Origin: Haemophilus parainfluenzae
Lineage (GTDB): Bacteria; Pseudomonadota; Gammaproteobacteria; Enterobacterales; Pasteurellaceae
Length of the DNA: 64,000 bases
Direction: 5' to 3'
Assembly (NCBI RefSeq): GCF_014931275.1
Contig: NZ_CP063110.1
Location: 310,001 to 374,000, forward strand
This document shows positions 10,441 to 17,863 of this stretch, piece after piece. Within the stretch, counting starts at the first letter, position 1; every line of letters begins with the position of its first letter. Made by a program: the position numbers and the translations under genes. Below the pieces are notes generated by a model, which saw only the letters and a program-made list of their open reading frames with translations, was not told where the DNA came from and made no database searches.

Positions 10441-10475
10441 AAAAGGTCTTTTGAAATGTCAAAAGGCCTTTTATT
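10441..10475 (+). terminator. Terminator after the FNT gene
   Basis: AAAAGGTCTTTTGA (10441-10454) pairs with TCAAAAGGCCTTTT (10459-10472), with one G-U pair, around a 4-base loop. T-rich sequence follows. Confidence 0.8.
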
Positions 10476-10654
10476 CTCCCTAAAATGTATTGAATCCTCT
10501 CTTAATTAACTCGATACCATTTTGAATAGTGAAGAGTTGCACTTTACACTTAAAACATGTAAACTCATCTATTAAGATCAATATGGAAAGAAAAGTATTA
10601 GCAGAATTTCCATGTTATTTAACATCTTCAAATTTACACTAAGGAAGAGATCAC

Positions 10655-11728
10655 ATGCCAAAGATGAAAATTTCTAGACTGATGTTTTATAGCACTGTTT
10701 TAACTAGTGTTATGTTGTCTTCTTGCAGTCAACATCCCCAAACCCACTCAGCAGTAGAAAATACAGCAAGCAATTATGCTCAAAAAGCGGCTACGTACTG
10801 GACTGAGCAGCCATTTTGTAGTGGGCGTTACCAAATTAACTTACCATCTAACCGTATAAGTGGAACTGGTTGGCTTAAATACAATGGTTGGCAGATAATT
10901 GTGCGACCAGATTATTGGAATCTGGAAGTAGAATCCGTATTAGAGGTTAAAGAAAAAGGATATAACGGAAGCGATAGTTTTATAGAAAACCGCACGGTTA
11001 TTCCTAATAAAGCGATAGCAATGGTCACACAGGCTCCTGGTTCATGGGATAGCCCATTATTTACTCAGGTAAATGGAATGCTTTACAATCTTGATTTTAG
11101 TTTCAAGTTAGGTAAGAACGATGCCTATAAGGTTAGAGCTTTTGTACGCATTATGCCTGTCAACGGCAAAGCTCCCCCAAACCTTAAGCAGCTGGAAAAA
11201 AGTAAAGTTGACGAAGCTATTGGGCATATACGGAATGATTTTTTCGACAAACTGAGAGATCGTAAAGATACTGAAATGCCACAGCAACAAGGTGTCTGTT
11301 TAACAGAGGGATTTATTGCCGATAAGGGAAATGAGCCATTTTTTGGCAGTGCGGGCATTAAAATCAAAGACTATAAAGACGTTTATGCCGAACTAACGAC
11401 GGGTGGCTCTTTGGAGGAAGGTGATAAACCGCTATTAGAACGAGATCTTTTCGCTAAAGATAGTGCTTTGGATAAACTCTTCTCGTGGGCGAAATACAGC
11501 ACCATCCGCAAAGGAAAGCGCAACATAAATGGCATGACCGGCAGTGAAAAACTGGTTAAGTGGCAGGGAAATCGATATCTATTTATCTGGGAAAAAGATG
11601 ATGGTAGTGTGAGATTTAAGATGACTTTCGGTACCAATAAGAAAAATACCAAGGGTTCGCCACTCAGTGAGAAAGAGGCTTTAACCGCTTGGGATGCGAT
11701 ATTGCCGACATTAAAAAAACGGCTTTAA
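10655..11728 (+). CDS. Orphan Tli4-like T6SS immunity lipoprotein
   Basis: The 357-residue protein begins with a lipoprotein signal (hydrophobic core, lipobox LSSC, Cys near residue 24). The body resembles the Tli4 immunity family that neutralises Tle4-type phospholipase effectors of type VI secretion. It has an N-terminal block with FCSGRYQINLP and a C-terminal block with GVCLTEGFIADKG followed by a beta-rich domain and a terminal amphipathic helix (LSEKEALTAWDAILPTL). The family call is from memory of conserved blocks, not a search. No effector or T6SS gene is adjacent, so it looks like an orphan, possibly self-protecting, gene. AAGGAAGAG precedes the ATG. Confidence 0.65.
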   Translation: MPKMKISRLMFYSTVLTSVMLSSCSQHPQTHSAVENTASNYAQKAATYWTEQPFCSGRYQINLPSNRISGTGWLKYNGWQIIVRPDYWNLEVESVLEVKEKGYNGSDSFIENRTVIPNKAIAMVTQAPGSWDSPLFTQVNGMLYNLDFSFKLGKNDAYKVRAFVRIMPVNGKAPPNLKQLEKSKVDEAIGHIRNDFFDKLRDRKDTEMPQQQGVCLTEGFIADKGNEPFFGSAGIKIKDYKDVYAELTTGGSLEEGDKPLLERDLFAKDSALDKLFSWAKYSTIRKGKRNINGMTGSEKLVKWQGNRYLFIWEKDDGSVRFKMTFGTNKKNTKGSPLSEKEALTAWDAILPTLKKRL

Positions 11729-11763
11729 ATAAGGGATTACTACAATTAAGTTAAAGTAAAAAT

Positions 11764-11823
11764 ACAAGCGGTCATCTTTTAAAGAGAAGTTGCAAAAACA
11801 CCTAAAAATCTGACCGCTCTTTT
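11764..11823 (+). repeat. Dispersed 60-bp repeat, copy A
   Basis: First of five same-orientation copies (others at 13723, 20829, 23212, 24917). It starts with ACAAGCGGTC, which equals the Apl-type uptake core ACAAGCGGT, and ends with CTGACCGCTCTT. The middle contains TGCAAAAACACCTAAAAAT. The ends form an imperfect inverted repeat, so the copy may terminate the lipoprotein transcript. The rest of 11729-12066 holds only AT-rich upstream sequence of the next gene. Confidence 0.8.
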
Positions 11824-12066
11824 AAACCAAAAGCCTTCAAAACTTAGCGCATTGAGATTTTTATTATTAGTATTAAATTAAAAAAATCTAATGTGGCTTG
11901 CCTTGGAAATAATTATAGAAATCTAATTGAAGAATGGATAAACTGAAATCATCAGCAATTTTCGAAAATCTTCAGTTAGAGATGTAAAAGGCCTGTCTCA
12001 ATTTAGTCGCAAATCAACCTTATTTTAAATACTCGCCAAATAGCATGCACAAAGAGGAAAGTTACA

Positions 12067-13707
12067 ATGGCTATTTTTAACAAATTTCAACGTGCCAAGC
12101 AAGTTGCAGAAATCTTATTACGTTATGGTTTAGATGAGTTTTTTGAACGCAGTAATTTAGAGAAGTGGTTACCGGAATCCCTTTCAAATAAGTTAGCCAA
12201 TGAATCAAGTGGAAGCGTGTCCGTATATGAACGTATCCGTCGAGCGATGGAAGAGCTGGGCACAACTTACGTTAAATTAGGGCAGATGTTAAGTGATCGC
12301 CGCGATTTGCTACCAGTTGAAATGATTACTGAACTACAAAAGTTGCAAGATAAAGTAGAAGTTCAGCCCATTGATATTGCAGAGAAATTTCAGCGTGAAT
12401 TAGGCATAGATATTCATGAACATTTCGAAACGCTTGCTTCAGAGCCTATGGCATCAGCTTCTATCGGTCAAGTATTCAAAGGGCGGTTGAAAAACGGACA
12501 AGATGTTGCGGTAAAAATCAAGCGAGAAGGCATTGATGAAGTCATTAAGGCAGATTTACTTATCTTACAAGATCTCGTGAATTTTCTAGAACAACGCAAC
12601 GACATTATTTCTAACCTTCAACCTAAAGCGTTATTAAATACCTTCAAAGAATCCATTACAACAGAACTCTCCCTTGAAAGTGAGCGTCGTAGCATTGAGC
12701 GTTTTGCTAATAATTTTAAGCAAGATTCACGTATTTTAGTCCCACAAACCTATTCGAATTTATCAAACAATAACATTCTTTGTATGGATTTTGTGTATGG
12801 CTCAAAAGTAACCAATAAAGCACAGATTGAACAACAAGGTTTACTGGCTAAAGATGTTGCTTTACTTGGATTAGATCTCTATATGAAACAAGTATTTGAG
12901 TTTGGCCTCTTTCATGCTGATCCCCACCCTGGCAACATTCTATTAACGCCTGACGGGCAGATTGCTTTTATTGACTTGGGGGCAATGGGCAAACTCAGTC
13001 CTAAAGAACGCGAATTACTTGGAAATTGTTTGTACTATGCCTCTCAAAAAAATGTGCGAAAAATCATCGAGACCATTAAGCAGCTTGCTGTCAGTTATAA
13101 TGTGCCGAATGAAAAAACGCTAGAAAATGATCTTTCTGAGATTTTCATGCTCCTCACTGAAAGCAATTTGGCAGGGTTAGATGTCAGTGAATTGATGAAT
13201 CGTTTTACCAAAATTATGAGCGAAAATAGCATTATTATGCCTGAGGGCGTTTATTTGCTAGCAAAAGGCTTTGCTCAGATTGAGGGGATCGGACGTTATC
13301 TCTATCCTGAATTAGATATTGCAGCCGTACTTAAACCTTATGTTACACAAATGCTCAAGAAACGATTTTCACCTAAACGCGTGATGAGTGAAAATTTCGA
13401 AAAAATTGCTGACAGCTACAACAACTGGCTTTCGCTTCCGGAAGAAATCAAAATTTTCTTACAAAAAATCAGCAATAAGGAAATTCGTCTTGAACATGAA
13501 ATCCACGGATTAGAGCATTTTCGTAAGACTGTCGAACGAGTGGGCATTATGTTGATTATTGCCGCACTCATTATTGCAGCGTCTATTTTATCGTTGAACG
13601 AAAATCTCCCTCAGCTCAATGGTATCCCAATACCAAGCTTGATTTGCGGTGCGATTGCATTAGTACTGGCGGTCTTTTTATTGATTAAGCGAATAGATAA
13701 GAATTAG
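12067..13707 (+). CDS. ABC1/AarF/UbiB family atypical kinase
   Basis: Member of the ABC1 (UbiB/ADCK) family, ancient kinase-like ATPases linked to quinone and lipid metabolism. The 546 residues show the family-specific KLGQ motif (70-73) with YVKLGQMLSDRRDLLP, the ASIGQVFKGRL nucleotide loop, VAVKIKREG, the catalytic loop HADPHPGNILL, and IDLGAMG in place of the usual DFG. Two C-terminal membrane helices span about 497-541. It stands alone, not in a ubiE-ubiJ-ubiB operon, so it is probably a second, accessory paralogue with unknown substrate. GAGGAAAG precedes the ATG. Repeat copies A and B flank it. Confidence 0.85.
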   Translation: MAIFNKFQRAKQVAEILLRYGLDEFFERSNLEKWLPESLSNKLANESSGSVSVYERIRRAMEELGTTYVKLGQMLSDRRDLLPVEMITELQKLQDKVEVQPIDIAEKFQRELGIDIHEHFETLASEPMASASIGQVFKGRLKNGQDVAVKIKREGIDEVIKADLLILQDLVNFLEQRNDIISNLQPKALLNTFKESITTELSLESERRSIERFANNFKQDSRILVPQTYSNLSNNNILCMDFVYGSKVTNKAQIEQQGLLAKDVALLGLDLYMKQVFEFGLFHADPHPGNILLTPDGQIAFIDLGAMGKLSPKERELLGNCLYYASQKNVRKIIETIKQLAVSYNVPNEKTLENDLSEIFMLLTESNLAGLDVSELMNRFTKIMSENSIIMPEGVYLLAKGFAQIEGIGRYLYPELDIAAVLKPYVTQMLKKRFSPKRVMSENFEKIADSYNNWLSLPEEIKIFLQKISNKEIRLEHEIHGLEHFRKTVERVGIMLIIAALIIAASILSLNENLPQLNGIPIPSLICGAIALVLAVFLLIKRIDKN

Positions 13708-13722
13708 TGTAATGAGAACAAT

Positions 13723-13781
13723 ACAAGCGGTCGAATTTTTAAGATGATTTGCAAAAACACCTAAAAGTTTGACCGCTCTTT
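13723..13781 (+). repeat. Dispersed 60-bp repeat, copy B
   Basis: Begins ACAAGCGGTCG and ends TTTGACCGCTCTTT. The middle AAGATGATTTGCAAAAACAC matches copies A and D nearly base for base. A Neisseria-type DUS hairpin follows seven bases later, as after copy C. Confidence 0.85.
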
Positions 13782-13788
13782 GTTATGA

Positions 13789-13820
13789 AAAAGGCCGTCT
13801 GAATTTTCAGACGGCCTTTT
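13789..13820. terminator. Hairpin made of two inverted neisserial AG-DUS
   Basis: AAAAGGCCGTCTGAA (13789-13803) and TTCAGACGGCCTTTT (13806-13820) form a perfect 15-bp stem with a 2-base loop. Each arm contains the 12-mer AGGCCGTCTGAA, the Neisseria DNA uptake sequence. It can terminate the convergent GST gene and anything read from the left. Confidence 0.9.
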
Positions 13821-13830
13821 ATTTCTTGCT

Positions 13831-14664
13831 TTATTCTCCAAATACTGCCCGATCGAAACGTTCAATATAGGCGACTAAATTTGCTTTGGTTCTTGCATAT
13901 AGCGCAATTTCAGTGTCGATGGGGGTAAGAATCAGGTTTGCAACAACAGGCACGATGGACACATCAACGGAGGTTAATTCTTCGCCGAAAAAGTAGGATT
14001 TTGTGCCTAAGTAGTTGCTAATGGCGTCTAAATCTCCTTTTCCGAAGGCGTAAATATCGGATTGCGTGTGTCTTCCGATACCATGTCCGTACATTTCTTT
14101 TTTCGCGTTTTCCTGTAACACAGCAAAAATCGCTTCGGCTTGTTCGGTCGGCATGCCATCAAACATTGCCTTCATCATAAATGGTTTGCTGAGAGGATCG
14201 ACGAAACGGTTATATACGACCATCCAATATAAATGTTCTTCTGTCATACGGCGAAAGGCTTCAGCAATCGCTTTTTGTTCAGGCGTTAAATGTTTATCTA
14301 AATCAATGCCGTAGGTTTCGGTTAGATAACGCTGAATGAGAGAGCTATCAGGGATCAACTTCTCGCCATCTTGCAATACCGGAACTTTGCCTTTAGGCAT
14401 TTTGCTGAGATCGGCAACATATTCTTTTTCGAAATCTAAACCGGATAAACGCAGCATCGCTTCAGTTTTCCAAGCGAAAGGTGATGGACTGTGAATTTTA
14501 CCTTCACCACGATAGCGCACGTTTCCTAACGCGTGCCTGAAAATCAATTTCGTTTGATTCAGATTTTTACTATTTTCATGAATAACTTCAATTTGCTTAT
14601 TTTTTAGATAGATAAAACTACGCGTCAGAAGGGGGGCTATCTGGGGAGCCGTTGGCAAAGCCAA
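13831..14664 (-). pseudogene. Glutathione S-transferase family gene with replaced 5' end
   Basis: From about residue 59 the frame is a clear metaxin-like glutathione S-transferase: SPSPFAWKTEAMLRLSGL, KMPKGKVPVLQDGEKLIPDS (the glutathione-site cis-proline and Asp-Ser) and a helical C-terminal domain (FFGEELTSVDVSIVP). The first 57 or so residues (through ALGNVRYRGEGK) do not look like a thioredoxin-fold beta strand. The frame begins only at a TTG (14664), with no ATG until residue 69. The native start and first strand therefore appear lost by recombination near 14500-14525. A GTG at about codon 49 could still allow expression. Its 3' end abuts a neisserial DUS hairpin. Confidence 0.6.
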
Positions 14665-14697
14665 CGTTCAGAATCCTTTTGATTTTATGACCGCACT

Positions 14698-14805
14698 TTT
14701 TTGTCATTAGAAGAAAATGAAGAACTTAAACAGGTAATCACTTTATCGCCAAATATCACTTTTCCGGTAAACTTTATTCGTGAGCTTGCCTCGGGATTTT
14801 GCTAA
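14698..14805 (+). pseudogene. Short C-terminal gene remnant, unrecognised
   Basis: A frame through SLEENEELKQVITL, SPNITFPV and NFIRELASGFC ends in TAA at 14803-14805 and reads like a true protein C-terminus. No start precedes it. I cannot name the family. It lies between the broken GST and the azlD relic and is probably another scar of recombination. Confidence 0.3.
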
Positions 14806-14868
14806 CTCCGAAACCACAATAGATTGTAATGGCACAAGCGAGAACGCTTGCGCTATCAGGGGGAAAGA

Positions 14869-15159
14869 ATGAAGGATTTGCTCTCTTGGTAGTCGTTCCT
14901 GCTGTTTGCCGGCATGCTGGCGGTAACGTATTCCACTCGCCTTATTGGTTTTTTCGTCTTGCGCAACCGTACCTTAAGCCGCCGCGCACAAATCGTGATG
15001 GAAGCTGCGCCGGGTTGCGTGTTGATTTACGTCATCGCACCTTATTTCGTGTCCAACAAACCGCACGAATTGATTGCCATTGCACTGACCGTGCTTGCCG
15101 CAAGCAGGTTTTCCATGTTGGTTACCGTGTTGATCGGCGTCGGCAGTTCTGGGCTGTAG
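14869..15159 (+). pseudogene. azlD: azlD-like branched-chain amino acid exporter subunit, amber mutant
   Basis: AzlD is the small membrane partner of AzlC in branched-chain amino acid export. A GGGGG-rich ribosome site precedes ATG 14869 and MKDLLSW, then codon 8 is TAG (14890-14892). The rest of the same frame is intact and AzlD-like (LAVTYSTRLIGFFVLR, VMEAAPGCVLIYVIAPYFVS, ASRFSMLVTVLIGVGSSGL). A single C-to-T change (CAG to TAG) would explain the stop. An internal ATG at 14914 could give a shortened product. No azlC precedes it. GC content and the uptake signals immediately downstream point to a Neisseria origin. Confidence 0.75.
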
Positions 15160-15212
15160 GGGTATTTGATGCGGTAGGCGGCTGCGTTTTCGTGATATCG
15201 GTTACACTTGTT

Positions 15213-15242
15213 TTCAGACGACCTTTCCCTTTCAGACGACCT
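15213..15242 (-). repeat. Two tandem AG-mucDUS uptake signals
   Basis: TTCAGACGACCT occurs at 15213-15224 and again at 15231-15242. Its complement AGGTCGTCTGAA is the dialect of the neisserial DNA uptake sequence assigned to the N. mucosa/sicca/macacae group. Confidence 0.85.
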
Positions 15243-15247
15243 TATCT

Positions 15248-15266
15248 TGTTATAATGTCGTCTGAA
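15248..15266 (+). promoter_or_regulatory. Extended -10 promoter overlapped by a mucDUS core
   Basis: TGTTATAAT (15248-15256) is a perfect extended -10 element. It is followed directly by GTCGTCTGAA (15257-15266). It would start transcription just ahead of the rlmB fragment. No strong -35 is seen. Confidence 0.5.
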
Positions 15267-15286
15267 ATTTTTTATAAAGCAAAATC

Positions 15287-15547
15287 ATGGCAAACCAAAG
15301 ACTCATCTACGGCTTCTACGCCGTCAACGCCCGCCTGTGGCAAAACCCGAAATCTATTACCGAACTCTACGTCCAAGAAGGCAAAAACGATGCCCGCACG
15401 CGCGACGTGTTGGAGAAAGCGGCAAACGAAAACGTGCGCGTACACTTTGCCATCGCCGGCGCGCTGGCAACCGCTATCACCCTGAACGCAGGCGCAGCCT
15501 ACACTTACGCCCTGCGCACTTTGGAAGCGGTTGACGCGCAGCGTTGA
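15287..15547 (+). pseudogene. rlmB: Truncated 23S rRNA methyltransferase RlmB, chimeric tail
   Basis: Residues 1 to about 54 match the N-terminal substrate-binding domain of TrmH-family RlmB as found in Neisseria ([40 protein letters not shown]). The SPOUT methyltransferase domain (about 190 residues) is absent. After VHFA the frame continues into an unrelated 31-residue alanine-rich tail ([20 protein letters not shown]...), which looks like the end of another gene fused in frame. The 86-residue product cannot methylate rRNA. It ends in a mucDUS hairpin terminator. Confidence 0.7.
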
Positions 15548-15556
15548 TTTTGTCTC

Positions 15557-15598
15557 AAAGGGTCGTCTGAAAACCACTCCTGTTTCAGACGACCCTTT
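15557..15598. terminator. Hairpin of two inverted mucDUS
   Basis: AAAGGGTCGTCTGAAA (15557-15572) pairs perfectly with TTTCAGACGACCCTTT (15583-15598), followed by T. Each arm contains the core GTCGTCTGAA. Confidence 0.9.
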
Positions 15599-15672
15599 TG
15601 CTGACGGGCATTGCTTTTTGCCGCCGAACCGTTTAGATTGATGTCTTTGTTCAACCGTTTGGAGAAACAACC

Positions 15673-16203
15673 ATGAAAAAATTACTGACTGCTGCGCTGA
15701 CTGCCGCCGCACTCGTCCTTCCTGCAGCCGTATCTTATGCCGCGCCCGCTGCTAAAGCCGCCTGCGCTTCACATAGCGGCGATGCCGCCCGACAAACCGA
15801 TTCCCGACAAAGTTCAGCCATGAATCAAACCCATACCGCCATCAGCAAATACAGCTTCGACGATACCGTCCGCCGTTTGGAAACCGTCGTTAAAGAAAAA
15901 GGCATGACCGTGTTCGCCGTCATCGACCACCAAGCCGCAGCGCGACAAAGTGGTTTGGACATGCAGCCCGCGAAAGTCATCGTTTTCGGCACGCCCAAAG
16001 CCGGCACGCCGCTGATGCAAAAAGACCCCGCCTTCGCCCTGCAACTGCCGTTGCGCGTCCTCGTTACCGAAGCCGACGGCGCAGTCCAAGTCGTATTCAA
16101 CGATACGCGCGCGCTGGTGTCGGGCAGCAAAATAGAGTTCGCCGAAGTGGAAAACACACTCGCCAATGCGGAAAAGCTCATCCGTAAAACGGTAACGGAA
16201 TAA
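15673..16203 (+). CDS. Secreted DUF302 domain protein
   Basis: The 176-residue protein has a clean Sec signal peptide (MKKLLTAALTAAALVLPAAVSYA, cleavage about residue 24). A DUF302 domain covers about residues 57-165: SFDDTVRRLETVVKEKGMTVFAVIDH, then KVIVFGTPKAGTPLMQ, LPLRVLV and ALVSG. The biochemical role of DUF302 is not established; these are small dimeric proteins often exported. GGAGAAACAACC precedes the ATG. GC content is much higher than in the Haemophilus genes, and mucDUS signals lie on both sides, so a Neisseria origin is likely. It is the only apparently intact gene of this imported block. Confidence 0.85.
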   Translation: MKKLLTAALTAAALVLPAAVSYAAPAAKAACASHSGDAARQTDSRQSSAMNQTHTAISKYSFDDTVRRLETVVKEKGMTVFAVIDHQAAARQSGLDMQPAKVIVFGTPKAGTPLMQKDPAFALQLPLRVLVTEADGAVQVVFNDTRALVSGSKIEFAEVENTLANAEKLIRKTVTE

Positions 16204-16220
16204 GGTTCGCCCAAATCCGA

Positions 16221-16232
16221 AGGTCGTCTGAA
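16221..16232 (+). repeat. AG-mucDUS uptake signal
   Basis: Exact AGGTCGTCTGAA, 18 bases after the DUF302 stop codon and just before the IS3 fragment. Confidence 0.9.
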
Positions 16233-16247
16233 AACCTGAGCAAACCC

Positions 16248-16779
16248 TGAACTGCACCCCAAAAGTTGGACATCCCCTCCAACTCACAAGGTGCAGTTTT
16301 TTTATGAGCAAATATACATTACACTTCAAATACCAAGCCGTACTCCACTACCTGCATATACGCAGCCAACAGCGTACCGCAGATCATTACGGTATCTCCC
16401 GAACCCACCTGCGACGATGGATACGCGCCTATCAAGAAGGCGGCATCGGCGCACTCGAACATCCCCAATCCAAAACCATGACTGACCACCGCAAAAACCC
16501 CTTCATTGCCGACAAACCCGACCACGAAAAAACACAGGCAGAGCTTATCGAAGAGTTGTGCTATATGCGCGCAAAGGTTGCCTACCTAAAGGAGTTAAAA
16601 GCCCTCAGCCAAAAGCGGACTGAAAAGGATAAAGCCAAACCGTCCAAACACTGAGGGCGCAACACCCGCTCAAATACCTGCTGCACATCGCACACCTGCC
16701 CAAAAGCAGCTTTTACTACCACCATCAAGACCGACCCGACCCCGATGAAGCCGACAAAGCCCTCCTCGTCGAAACCTAG
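16248..16779 (+). mobile_element. Left end of an IS3-family (IS150-like) element, truncated
   Basis: The left end begins about 16248 with TGAACTGCACCCCAAAAGTT, is followed by orfA, and then by only about 45 codons of orfB (HPLKYLLHIAHLPKSSFYYH..., overlapping the orfA end and ending at a TAG at 16777-16779). The DDE catalytic domain and right end are missing, so it cannot move itself. The right edge is fused to a LysR gene. The end resembles that of the deleted element at 58740-59163 (both have TGCACCCCAAAAGTT). Confidence 0.8.
16304..16654 (+). CDS. IS3-family transposase OrfA (helix-turn-helix)
   Basis: The 116-residue OrfA carries a helix-turn-helix (ADHYGISRTHLRRWIRAYQE, about residues 25-45) and a C-terminal alpha-helical leucine-zipper-like stretch (ELIEELCYMRAKVAYLKELK). 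In intact elements a frameshift joins it to OrfB to make the transposase. Here OrfB is cut off after about 45 codons, so OrfA alone has no transposition activity. Confidence 0.85.
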   Translation: MSKYTLHFKYQAVLHYLHIRSQQRTADHYGISRTHLRRWIRAYQEGGIGALEHPQSKTMTDHRKNPFIADKPDHEKTQAELIEELCYMRAKVAYLKELKALSQKRTEKDKAKPSKH

Positions 16780-17689
16780 CGGCGGCATAAAATTTAAACT
16801 TATCTATATTTTTGCCACCGTGTTGCAATACGGCAGCATGAATGCCGCCGCACCACATTTGGGCATGACCGCCAGCGCAATCAGCCAAGCCATTCGCAAG
16901 CTGGAAAATCATTACGGCGTCAAATTACTTAACCGCACCACACGTAGCCTCACACCAACGGCAGAAGGGCGGCAGTTGCAACAATACGCGCGTCAATTGA
17001 CCGACTGGCACGATGCCGTTGAGCGCGAAATGGGCATTTTGCAAACCGAACCGGAAGGCGAAGTCCGCATCAGCCTACCGACCGGTTATAGCGCGGTTGA
17101 ACCGATGAAACGCACCGTGCAAACCTTACGCCATCGCTACCCCAAAATTCGCTTAATAATCAATGAAAAAAACCGCTTGGTGGATTTACAAAACGATACC
17201 GATATCGCTATCCGCGTTGTTTTACACCCTGACGACCCCGACAGCATCGCGCGCCCGTTGGCACAATGGCAAACCTTGATTTGTGCTTCTCCTGACTATT
17301 TGCGTGAACACCCCATTGCCCAGCCGCAAGATTTACTCAATGCCGACTGGCTCAATCACAATAGCAATGTCCTGCTGCACGCCTTCAAGTGTTTAGGGCT
17401 ACCTGAAACGCTACCCGAAAATCGCACCGATTGCCCAGGTTCTTCACTGGTCGCACGCGAATATGCCTGTGCCGGTATGGGATTGGCGGTGCTACTTTCT
17501 GGCGATGTGGCACCTTTGATAGAAAATGGTCAGCTAAGTGTTGTATTACCTGAACACACGCTTCCCACCCGCACCCTTTATGCCACCACCGCGCATCGCA
17601 CCCAATCAGCAAAAGTACGCATCGTATTGGATTGCTTAATATGTTGTTTTGGTGAAGAAAAGGGATTGGCAAAAAGCGCTGAAAATTGA
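16745..17689 (+). CDS. LysR-type regulator with IS-derived N-terminus
   Basis: The 314-residue protein has a winged-helix domain (LIYIFATVLQYGSMNAAAPHLG, then MTASAISQAIRKLENHYG) and a periplasmic-binding-protein-like effector domain from about residue 105. The first 15 or so residues (MKPTKPSSSKPSGGI) come from an out-of-frame reading of the truncated IS3 orfB. The native start is gone, and the hybrid ATG keeps the frame open. Target genes are unknown. The stop TGA (17687-17689) runs into a Haemophilus uptake signal, and a neisserial DUS follows. Sequence style suggests transfer from Neisseria. Confidence 0.75.
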   Translation: MKPTKPSSSKPSGGIKFKLIYIFATVLQYGSMNAAAPHLGMTASAISQAIRKLENHYGVKLLNRTTRSLTPTAEGRQLQQYARQLTDWHDAVEREMGILQTEPEGEVRISLPTGYSAVEPMKRTVQTLRHRYPKIRLIINEKNRLVDLQNDTDIAIRVVLHPDDPDSIARPLAQWQTLICASPDYLREHPIAQPQDLLNADWLNHNSNVLLHAFKCLGLPETLPENRTDCPGSSLVAREYACAGMGLAVLLSGDVAPLIENGQLSVVLPEHTLPTRTLYATTAHRTQSAKVRIVLDCLICCFGEEKGLAKSAEN

Positions 17690-17717
17690 CCGCACTTTTT
17701 CTAAAAGGCCGTCTGAA
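17689..17717 (+). repeat. Adjacent Haemophilus USS and Neisseria DUS
   Basis: ACCGCACTT (17689-17697, Hin-type USS, minus) is followed eight bases later by AGGCCGTCTGAA (17706-17717, AG-DUS, plus). It marks a junction between the two sequence types. Confidence 0.9.
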
Positions 17718-17863
17718 AAACAAACCCTCATATTTCATCTAAAAAAATGCAAAGTAACACATTTTTTCATTGGGAAAAATGTATAAATGTAAACTTATAT
17801 TATTAGAAAAAGTGTATTATGTACTGTATAATTAGCCAATATCCCTTGTTTTAGAGAGGCATT

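Noticed and set aside
14835..14850. CAAGCG-AGAA-CGCTTG hairpin before azlD as a possible riboregulator
   Set aside because: A 6-bp stem alone is too common, and no second structure or anti-ribosome-site sequence is seen.
14829..15485. A 218-codon plus-strand frame across the azlD-rlmB area
   Set aside because: It reads through azlD and rlmB out of phase, has no domain-like sequence, and exists because this GC-rich DNA has few stops.
15272..16329. Long minus-strand frames (145-171 codons) opposite rlmB and DUF302
   Set aside because: GC-rich antisense frames; the plus strand has a signal peptide, ribosome sites and family motifs.
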